Shown piece after piece: positions 47,299-55,457 of a stretch of DNA of 55,457 nucleotides. The notes under the pieces are model-generated. The model saw only the letters and a program-made list of their open reading frames with translations. It ran no database searches and had not been told where the DNA came from. Where the stretch lies: assembly GCA_030690415.1 (NCBI GenBank), contig JAUYGZ010000020.1, positions 1-55,457 on the forward strand, in the 5' to 3' direction. Position 1 is the first letter of the stretch; the number at the start of each line of letters is the position of its first letter. Position numbers and translations under genes: made by a program. The DNA comes from a bacterium (lineage in GTDB: Bacteria > Patescibacteriota > Gracilibacteria > JAUYGZ01).

Positions 47299-50200
47299 TC
47301 ACGCCATCATCTCCTCTTCTACATCTTCCTCTATTTCAGCCTCCTCCTCCTCCATCTCATCAAGACTCTCGGTGCTGTGCATACCCGGCTCGAGGATTCC
47401 AGACTCTCCGCCGACCATTTCCAGGGTCTTATCACGGCTGGCCTTATCAATGATTTCGGCATCTTCCTCCGGTGTTTCAATCACCTCTTCTACTACGACA
47501 TGCTCTCCACTGAGAGAATCGATCAGGTCAACGTCCAGACAAAGGGACTGGAGCTCTCGGGTCAGGACATTGAAGGACTCGGGAGTCGATGGTTTTCGGA
47601 TTTCCTCGTGTTTTACGATTGATTCATAAGCTTTTGATCGTCCGAAGATATCGTCTGATTTGATGGTGAGCATTTCTTGAAGAGCGTGTGCAGCTCCGTA
47701 GGCCTCGAGTGCCCAGACCTCCATTTCACCGAAACGCTGTCCTCCATGCTGCGCCTTTCCACCAAGGGGTTGCTGGGTGACCAGAGAGTAAGGTCCAACA
47801 CTTCGCGCGTGGATTTTGTCTTCTACCAGATGGAGAAGCTTTAACATGTAGACTTTTCCTACGGTCGTCTTGTGATCAAAGGGCTCCCCTGACATTCCGT
47901 CATAAAGCTGAACTTTCCCATCGACAGGAAGACCTGCCACTTCGAGGAGCTTGTGGATGGTATCAGTCGAAACTCCATCGAGCACCGGAGAAGCCACGTT
48001 TATCCCGAGAATGTCTGCAGCCCATCCCAGATGGGTCTCGAGGATCTGACCGATATTCATTCGAGAAGAAACACCGAGAGGATTGAGAATAATATCAACC
48101 GGAGTCCCATCGGGCATGCAGGGCATGTCCTCTTCGGGAACAATCCGGGAGATCACTCCTTTATTTCCATGTCGTCCGGCCATCTTGTCTCCCACCTGAA
48201 TTTTTCGAGTCTGAGCGACGTAGACTTTGGTCTGCTTGATAATCCCCTGTGGCAACTCGTCACCATCGGCACGAGAGAATACCTGGATATCGACTACTTT
48301 TCCTCCGCTTCCTCCCGGAAGTCGAAGTGAAGAATCTTTGACATCCTTCGCCTTGTCTCCGAAGATGGCCTGAAGCAGTCTTTCTTCCGGAGTCAGATCG
48401 GTCTCTCCTTTCGGAGTAATTTTCCCAACCAGAATATCTCCTTCTTTGAGAAAGGCTCCAACCCTGACAATACCTTCACTGTCCAGATCCTTAAGCTTTT
48501 CTTCTCCGACATTGGGGATATCCCGGGTGATTATCTCCGGACCAAGCTTGGTATCTCGAATATCAGTGGTAAAAGCCTCAATATGAATTGAGTCATAGAG
48601 CCCCTCCCGAACGACCCTTTCAGAGACAACCACCGCGTCCTCGAAGTTGTAACCTTCCCAAGACATATAGGCCACGAGAAGGTTTTGCCCCAAGGCAAGC
48701 TCCCCGTTTTGAATGGCAGCACCGTCGGAAAGGACCTGATCTTTTTTGACCTTCTCCCCTACGGTCACCAGAGGTCTCATGTGGATACATGTGGCCTGAT
48801 TGGAACGCTGGTAGTTCGCCAGGTTGTACGTCTTCTTCTTTCCGTTTTTGTAGAGGACAGAGATCTGTGAAGCATCGACGGATTCGATCACCCCTTCGCG
48901 TTCTGCCAGGATCACGTGACCTGAGCTACTCGCGGTGATGGACTCCATTCCTGTCCCGACGATCGGTGCGGTAGGACGAATAAGGGAAACCGCCTGACGC
49001 TGCATGTTTGTCCCCATGGATGCGCGAGTATTATCGTCATGCTCCAGGAAGGGAATAAGAGATGTCGACTCGGAAATGATCTGCTTGGGGGAGATATCGA
49101 TATGGGTGATATCGTTGATATGGGCTGTGGTTGGATCTCCCATTTGTCGAGCAGAAATGTGCTTTTCGACAAACTGTCCCTTCTCGTCAATTTGAGTATT
49201 GGACTGAGCAATAACCAATTCCTTTTCGTCATCCGCGTCGTAGTACTTCACCTCTTTCCCCAGGTACCCCCAAACTGGTATTTCCTCATAGTTCTTGAGC
49301 TTTTCCAGCTTCTGAGCCGCCACAAGGTCGATAACACTGTCTTTTTTATAGAGGATCTTGCCTTTATCATCTTTAATATCCTCCCGGAGCTTGCGTCCCT
49401 CGAGGTCTTCGTCCTTTGGAGCCGTGTTCTTCACTTCCCGGAAGGGAGTCTCAATGAACCCATATTCATTGACCTTGGCGTAGGTGGCCAAATGTACGAC
49501 AAGTCCGATATTCGGTCCTTCCGGAGTCGCGATGGGACAAATTCGGCCGTAATGTGAGGTGTGAACGTCTCGAACATCGAAGGATGCTCTCTCTCGTGAG
49601 AGACCTCCTGGCCCCATAGCGGAAAGTCTTCGTTTGTGAGCCAACTCGGAGAGCGGATTGGTCTGGTCCATAAACTGTGACAGCTGTGAGCTCGCGAAGA
49701 ATTCTCTCATCACTGCCGTGATAGGACGAGCATTGATGAGCTGCGTTGGGGTCACCTTGTCGAGCTCGAGCACGGTCATTCGATCCTTGGCGATGCGCTC
49801 GGTTCGGAGGAGCCCGATACGGAACTTGTTCTGGACGAGCTCACCCACACTGCGGACTCGTCGATTGGAAAGGTGATCAATATCATCTGCTTCTCCGATT
49901 CCGTTGTTGAGGTTGATGAGGTGTTTGCAGATATGCACGAGATCGCTCACCTGGAAGACCCGATGCTTGATGTCAAAAGGAAGAGTGATCACAAATCGCT
50001 TATTCATCTTATAACGAGCGATCACGGACATATCATAGCGCTTGAAATCAAAGAACATGCTGTCGATCAGCTGCTTGGCGTTGGAAGCAGTCGCCATATC
50101 TCCCGGGCGGAGCTTACGGTAAATCGCCTGGTACGCGTCCTCAACCGTCTTGGCGGAATCCTTCTCGAGGGTATTGAGAATGTAGTCCGCCTTCCCTTCC

Positions 50201-50919
50201 ATGCGCTGGTCCGCAAAGAGGTCGAGGATCTGCTTGTCAGTCTCGTATCCGAAAATCCGGAGAAGAGAAGTCAGGAAGACTTTTCGGCGTCGGTCAATTT
50301 TGACGTGAATCACGCCTTTTTTGTCAGTCTCCAGCTCCAGCCAGACTCCCCTCTTCGGGATGATCTTGGCGGTGAAATGGTCGGGGAAAGCCGCGTTGCG
50401 GGCAAAGAAAACCCCCGGACTTCGAACGATCTGATTGACCACCACTCGTTCAATTCCGTTGACTACGAAAGTCCCTCGATCTGTCATGAGGGGAACATTG
50501 CCCAGATAAATATCCTGCTCTTTGATTTCCCCCGTCTCTTTATTCACCAGTCGGACATGAACCTTGAGTGATGATTCATAGGAAAGGTTTCGTTTTTTGG
50601 CGGTTTCGGGGTCGTACTTGGGGTCCTCGAAAGAATGGTCGAGAAAGTGCAGCTCAATCTTTTTTCCTGAAAAATCAATAATGGGTGATATCTCATCAAA
50701 AAGCTCTCGAATCCCTTCTTCCAAAAACCACTTGTAGGAATTCAGCTGAACCTCAATAAGATTGGGAAAAGGATACTCTCCACGAGGCGTAAAAAAATAC
50801 CGACCATTTTCATCGCAGCGGGTGGTCATCTCCAGAGCCTTTTTTTTGGCAGCATCAAGATCCGCAACGGTTGAAATCTGATACTTCATGAGTTGCTTAG
50901 TGCCTTTCTTCTTGGACAT
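47299..50919 (-). CDS. rpoB: RNA polymerase beta subunit
   Basis: 1,206 residues from the ATG at 50919; the longer frame would begin in non-coding leader. Key segments: the rifampicin-pocket region with SQLSQFMDQTNPLSELAHKR and RRLSAMGPGGLSRERA, then GDKMAGRHGNKG near the C-terminal third and the C-terminal anchor with KLLHLVEDKIHARS. The C-terminal 60 residues are a very acidic extension (EEEEAEIEEDVEEE). Upstream neighbours are not rplJ/rplL but an HD-hydrolase gene. Confidence 0.99.
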   Translation of the reverse strand: MSKKKGTKQLMKYQISTVADLDAAKKKALEMTTRCDENGRYFFTPRGEYPFPNLIEVQLNSYKWFLEEGIRELFDEISPIIDFSGKKIELHFLDHSFEDPKYDPETAKKRNLSYESSLKVHVRLVNKETGEIKEQDIYLGNVPLMTDRGTFVVNGIERVVVNQIVRSPGVFFARNAAFPDHFTAKIIPKRGVWLELETDKKGVIHVKIDRRRKVFLTSLLRIFGYETDKQILDLFADQRMEGKADYILNTLEKDSAKTVEDAYQAIYRKLRPGDMATASNAKQLIDSMFFDFKRYDMSVIARYKMNKRFVITLPFDIKHRVFQVSDLVHICKHLINLNNGIGEADDIDHLSNRRVRSVGELVQNKFRIGLLRTERIAKDRMTVLELDKVTPTQLINARPITAVMREFFASSQLSQFMDQTNPLSELAHKRRLSAMGPGGLSRERASFDVRDVHTSHYGRICPIATPEGPNIGLVVHLATYAKVNEYGFIETPFREVKNTAPKDEDLEGRKLREDIKDDKGKILYKKDSVIDLVAAQKLEKLKNYEEIPVWGYLGKEVKYYDADDEKELVIAQSNTQIDEKGQFVEKHISARQMGDPTTAHINDITHIDISPKQIISESTSLIPFLEHDDNTRASMGTNMQRQAVSLIRPTAPIVGTGMESITASSSGHVILAEREGVIESVDASQISVLYKNGKKKTYNLANYQRSNQATCIHMRPLVTVGEKVKKDQVLSDGAAIQNGELALGQNLLVAYMSWEGYNFEDAVVVSERVVREGLYDSIHIEAFTTDIRDTKLGPEIITRDIPNVGEEKLKDLDSEGIVRVGAFLKEGDILVGKITPKGETDLTPEERLLQAIFGDKAKDVKDSSLRLPGGSGGKVVDIQVFSRADGDELPQGIIKQTKVYVAQTRKIQVGDKMAGRHGNKGVISRIVPEEDMPCMPDGTPVDIILNPLGVSSRMNIGQILETHLGWAADILGINVASPVLDGVSTDTIHKLLEVAGLPVDGKVQLYDGMSGEPFDHKTTVGKVYMLKLLHLVEDKIHARSVGPYSLVTQQPLGGKAQHGGQRFGEMEVWALEAYGAAHALQEMLTIKSDDIFGRSKAYESIVKHEEIRKPSTPESFNVLTRELQSLCLDVDLIDSLSGEHVVVEEVIETPEEDAEIIDKASRDKTLEMVGGESGILEPGMHSTESLDEMEEEEAEIEEDVEEEMMA

Positions 50920-50985
50920 AGCGAATTGCGGTGAGGATATAACAAGAGTTTTCTCTCCGTGTGAAATCCTCAACTCATCCTGTAC

Positions 50986-51000
50986 ACGGCTATGATAGCC
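50986..51000. repeat. Hairpin upstream of rpoB
   Basis: CGGCTAT-G-ATAGCCG, perfect 7-bp arms, in the 185-bp gap upstream of rpoB. No T-run. No clear rpoB promoter was identified with confidence; a TTATAT near 50937 is a weak candidate. Confidence 0.4.
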
Positions 51001-51104
51001 GAGATAGTGTAGGATAGAGTAGGCGGATTACCGAAGAGATTTGCTTGACTGTATATTAAATTGTTTTGGAGCTGCCTATTGTTCCTCACTCTCAAATTGT
51101 CCAG

Positions 51105-51659
51105 TCAGCCCTCCTCATGGCGATCAATAACTTTCTGAAGTTTGGCGACCAGCTCGTGATACAAGTCTCGCTGAAAGTCAGGTATCAAGTGGAAGTTCTT
51201 CAGAAAATTCATGAGGTAATAATTCTTCAGTTCATGGATCCAGCGATCTTGACGCTCTCGTGAGAGGTATTTGAGTGTTGAAACATTGTGAAGAAGATCT
51301 GCTGCCTTGAGAAAGATCACTGCAGGATCTCTTTTCATAGCGGTTGTTTGTTGTTCGAAGTAATGATGGGCACGTTCTTTCTTATCTCTTATTTTGGCAT
51401 CCTTTGAGACCGCTCCAACTAAGAAAAACACTTCATCTCCAAACTCTTGAAAAAGCTCCTTCTCTGTTTTCTCACGATCATTGGTATCCTCAAGCACATC
51501 ATGAAGTACCGCAGCAGCTAATACTTTATCTGAAAACCCATGCTTTTGAAGGGTTTTCATTACAGCAAGAGGATGACTGATATAAGGTTCTCCAGATTTA
51601 CGAAAAGTTCCTTTATGGATTTTTTCAGCGTATTGTATTGCTTTTTGGAGGAGCTCCAT
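51105..51659 (-). CDS. HD-domain hydrolase, small alarmone hydrolase type
   Basis: 184 residues. Contains the RelA/SpoT hydrolase set: R20, H29 (ISHP), H53-D54 with E57-D58 (LHDVLEDT), and D121/N125 (AADLLHN). Length fits the MESH1-type single-domain enzymes that degrade (p)ppGpp with Mn2+. No synthetase domain. Lies upstream of rpoB on the same strand and divergent from a TrmB-type regulator. Confidence 0.9.
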   Translation of the reverse strand: MELLQKAIQYAEKIHKGTFRKSGEPYISHPLAVMKTLQKHGFSDKVLAAAVLHDVLEDTNDREKTEKELFQEFGDEVFFLVGAVSKDAKIRDKKERAHHYFEQQTTAMKRDPAVIFLKAADLLHNVSTLKYLSRERQDRWIHELKNYYLMNFLKNFHLIPDFQRDLYHELVAKLQKVIDRHEEG

Positions 51660-51730
51660 AGTTGAAAAGACTTGAAAATGGCTTGAGAAAAGCTACTCTT
51701 ATAGTCTGAGCTCTTCCCTATCAATCTCCT

Positions 51731-52492
51731 GTGAGTGAACTCCTCCCTCTCCATATCAGACAGAACCTCAGAAACCTGGGTTTTAGCGATAACGACATCC
51801 TCGTCCTCAGCTATCTATTCCATGCAAAAAAGTCTACCCTAAAAGATATCAGTCGCCAAACAGCTGTCTCTTTTAGCACCTGTCATTACATTACGGCCAA
51901 TCTTGCTCGTCTTGGTATTTTGGAGGTAGGGGTTCAGGAAGGAGCAGAGTATTTCAGAATCTGCTCCCATCAGGATTTTCTCAATTGGATTGATGAAAAG
52001 AGACTTCAGATGGACGAACAGTATCGGAACACTCAGAAGGAAATCCAGCAATTCCTGGTAATGGAACAGGAAAGCTCCTGGAAGCCTAGTGTTACCTATT
52101 TTGAGGGTGTAGAAGGCTTAAGAGATATCTATCAGGATATGATTAGCACAGGAAAGGCCATCAGGGGCTGGACAGATATTGAGCTGATCAGGAATACTAT
52201 AGGGCAGCAATATATGGATGACTTTATTCAACGGCGAATAGAGAACAATATAGAGACCTTTGCCATCATGCCTGATAATCCCACCAATCGTGAATATTCC
52301 AAAAAAAAGGAAAAACGCCAGACCAAGCTCGTGAAACACTTTCCCCTCGAAGGAGAAATCCGAATCTATGGTAACAAGGTAGGAGCCATTAGCTTCGACA
52401 AAAAAACTCCAGTGGGTTTCATTATGGAAGGGAAAACAATGGCCGAAATCTATCGATCGATCTTTGAGCTGGCCTGGAATGAAATAAACTAG
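51731..52492 (+). CDS. TrmB-family transcriptional regulator
   Basis: 253 residues from a GTG at 51731. An N-terminal winged helix (10-70, with DNDILVLSYLFHAKKSTLKD and SFSTCHYITANLARLGIL), a short coiled coil (about 90-115), then a TrmB-type effector domain (115-253) with EGVEGLRDIYQDM and YGNKVGAISFDKKTPVGFIME. TrmB proteins are mostly archaeal sugar-responsive regulators but occur in bacteria. Divergent from the HD gene and followed by the methyltransferase on the opposite strand, either of which may be regulated. Confidence 0.88.
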   Translation: MSELLPLHIRQNLRNLGFSDNDILVLSYLFHAKKSTLKDISRQTAVSFSTCHYITANLARLGILEVGVQEGAEYFRICSHQDFLNWIDEKRLQMDEQYRNTQKEIQQFLVMEQESSWKPSVTYFEGVEGLRDIYQDMISTGKAIRGWTDIELIRNTIGQQYMDDFIQRRIENNIETFAIMPDNPTNREYSKKKEKRQTKLVKHFPLEGEIRIYGNKVGAISFDKKTPVGFIMEGKTMAEIYRSIFELAWNEIN

Positions 52493-52518
52493 AAATCTTG
52501 TGATGATGGAACACTTTT

Positions 52519-53709
52519 TCAGATTAATTGCGCGAATGGTTGAGTCCCCTGACCTGCTGTATCATAGTCGATCACATCGAATGAAGATCTGAGGAGAGAC
52601 TGAAGTTGTGCTTCTTGGCTTCCCATTTTGTTGCTGCTATTGATAAGTCTAATGAGTTCCTGAAGATCACGAAAAAAACGAATCTGTGAGTCTCCATTCA
52701 GCCAGACTCTTTTGTAGATTCGAGGGAGATCCCGTTCCTCCTGTGCTAGCTTCTCATCTCTTATCAAAGCAATGCCTTCCCCATCATAGGAAGCTCCGGG
52801 GAGCTTAATGGCAAAGGCTAGGTGTCCTCCTGGTTTAAGCGCCTGTCGTATCAGTGACATGAGTCTTTCAAAGGTTTGATTGTCAAAGTAGTGAAAGCAG
52901 GAATGCGCATATATTGTGTCAGTTTGCTTTTCATCTCGGATCATCTGCTCCAAGAATTCAAACATCCCTACCGGTTCTTCGGGAAGGATGAGTCTTTTTC
53001 TCAAATATTTTGGATTAAACTGATCTCTTCTCTCACGAAGTCTTTCTCTTGCATACGGACTATCATCGATAGAAGTGACAGATGCCGCCTTCAATTGAAG
53101 AAATCGCAGATCATCAGAACCATAGCCGCTCCCAAGTACGACCACGTCCTTGCCTTCGATAAGCGACTCTGCATGATCTGGCCCGTTTCTGTAGGGCTCA
53201 ACACCAGTGTCAACGAACAGATTTGGTTGCTCTCTATCCATGAAAAGATAACGATGCTGACGATGGAGTTGATCGTATGTAATAGGAGGAAGAAGGTCTC
53301 CCAAGCGGAGCAAACCGGATCCCATCTGCTGCTGTTCTGTATTTTCAGGTATGTGCTGCAACTGATAGCTACTCGCCGAAATGAGCAGGTGAAGTAGGGC
53401 GTGAGGGATGAATCCATGAGATGTCAGCATTTCTGCTGGGATCAATATCCGATCCCTCAAAATATCCAGGATGGGTGTTTTTTTAGTAATTCTGTCCCCC
53501 ACTTCATTAAGAACTTCTTTCTTGATAGAAATTATGCTCTTTGGAAAACTCAGATGCACGGCTCTCTCAAGGGATTGCACGTAAGCTCCATTGATCTGTT
53601 TCCCCGACTCGTTGGGGATGTCGGCCTTCAACTTCAGGGCAAGCCGTCGGGACTCTTTCAGCATATTCTTGCCAAGAACTGCTCCGATTTCATCTAGATG
53701 CTCTAACAT
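52519..53709 (-). CDS. Class I SAM-dependent methyltransferase
   Basis: 396 residues. A Rossmann methyltransferase core begins at about 188 with motif I VVLGSGYGSDD (190-200), an acidic end of strand 2 (SIDDSPYARE), and motif with LKPGGHLAFAIKLPG. Residues 1-185 are helical and not recognised. Product unknown; the N-terminal domain may provide substrate binding. It has its own promoter. Confidence 0.85.
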   Translation of the reverse strand: MLEHLDEIGAVLGKNMLKESRRLALKLKADIPNESGKQINGAYVQSLERAVHLSFPKSIISIKKEVLNEVGDRITKKTPILDILRDRILIPAEMLTSHGFIPHALLHLLISASSYQLQHIPENTEQQQMGSGLLRLGDLLPPITYDQLHRQHRYLFMDREQPNLFVDTGVEPYRNGPDHAESLIEGKDVVVLGSGYGSDDLRFLQLKAASVTSIDDSPYARERLRERRDQFNPKYLRKRLILPEEPVGMFEFLEQMIRDEKQTDTIYAHSCFHYFDNQTFERLMSLIRQALKPGGHLAFAIKLPGASYDGEGIALIRDEKLAQEERDLPRIYKRVWLNGDSQIRFFRDLQELIRLINSSNKMGSQEAQLQSLLRSSFDVIDYDTAGQGTQPFAQLI

Positions 53710-53738
53710 GGGATAATAATGATGAAAAGTCGGCCGCG

Positions 53739-53769
53739 ATTATATTCTATGTCTTAATATTATCAAGAC
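53739..53769 (-). promoter_or_regulatory. Promoter of the methyltransferase gene with overlapping palindrome
   Basis: Minus strand: -35 TTGATA (53761-53766), 16-bp spacer, -10 TATAAT (53739-53744). The imperfect palindrome GTCTTAATATTATCAAGAC (53751-53769, one mismatch) covers the -35 and could be an operator, perhaps for the TrmB-type regulator. The remaining part of this 206-bp gap shows only a short CCCGA/TCGGG hairpin (53884-53897). Confidence 0.65.
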
Positions 53770-53915
53770 AGATCTCAGCTCTTCCTCCAGCTCATGAGTT
53801 AACAATCCTAACAAAAAAGTTTACCCAATACCAGAAAAAATCCTGCTTGTGTCGTGTGTCTCTCCCCTTCTTAACCTCTATCTCCCGATAAGTCGGGGCT
53901 AGGGTCCATCCACTT

Positions 53916-55394
<1,479 letters not shown>

Positions 55395-55395
55395 T

Positions 55396-55457
55396 TAGGT
55401 GGTAGGTGGTAGGTGGTAGGTGGTAGGTGGTAGGTGGTAGGTGGTGGGTGGTGGGTG
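55396..55457. repeat. TAGGTGG tandem repeat (7-bp unit) upstream of guaB
   Basis: Seven perfect TAGGTGG units followed by TGGGTGG variants to the window end; the array continues outside. In the mRNA sense it is a G-free CCACCTA tract ending about 11 nt before the guaB ATG. Confidence 0.9.

Overview
The window looks like a chromosomal segment of a Candidate Phyla Radiation (Patescibacteria) bacterium, most likely a Peregrinibacteria-like lineage. This is inferred, not proven. TGA acts as a stop (for example at the ends of rpoB and of the 1,313-residue protein), so the Gly-recoded genetic code of Gracilibacteria/Absconditabacteria is excluded. Other pointers are the very large lineage-specific coiled-coil/membrane proteins, a tiny lysine-rich histone-like protein, an S-layer-homology protein, a PolX without its PHP domain, and a near absence of Shine-Dalgarno sequences. 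purL and guaB indicate purine synthesis, which many CPR genomes lack.

Layout. 0-0.56 kb: an intact tRNA-Gln(UUG) flanked by two damaged tRNA-Gln-like copies, with a GIY-YIG gene between two identical 35-bp tRNA 3' ends. 0.57-6.8 kb (minus): a membrane protein with secretin-F-like repeats, an SPFH protein, two unknown proteins, clpB, and a YafQ/RelB toxin-antitoxin pair directly upstream of clpB. 6.9-27.2 kb (minus): the main novelty, a cluster of unrecognised proteins. It has two giants (2,116 and 1,313 aa), medium proteins (385 and 488 aa) and short helical proteins (about 99-216 aa). Several share an N-terminal signature ending in K-R-x-V-F-Q. Two genes in the cluster are preceded by near-identical, highly structured 112-113 bp leader elements. 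A small defence/toxin island (DUF433-DUF5615, DUF4143 ATPase, AbiEi-AbiEii) sits inside the cluster at 20.8-24.5 kb.

27.4-32.1 kb (plus): purL (PurS-PurL-PurQ fusion, with repeat-derived inserts in its reading frame), a peroxiredoxin and a 2Fe-2S ferredoxin, ending at a perfect 52-bp palindrome. 32.1-36.2 kb: PolX, a Fic AMPylase-like protein, tRNA-Gly(GCC), a histone-like peptide, a tandem ACT protein and a small unknown protein. 36.2-43.2 kb: a Ser/Thr kinase, an SLH-domain secreted protein, a second ACT protein with a flavin oxidoreductase, and an HPPD-like VOC protein. 43.3-51.0 kb: rpoB-rpoC. 51.1-55.4 kb: a small-alarmone-hydrolase-like HD protein, a TrmB-type regulator, a methyltransferase and guaB.

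Regulation. Good sigma70-type promoters can be read by eye (-35 near TTGAAT/TTGACA, spacer 16-18, -10 TATAAT, often with TGC or CGC before the -10). Start codons are mostly preceded by pyrimidine-rich, G-poor tracts instead of Shine-Dalgarno sites, and short tandem repeats (7-9 bp units) recur in these leaders. Several palindromic repeat families are scattered between genes and inside purL.
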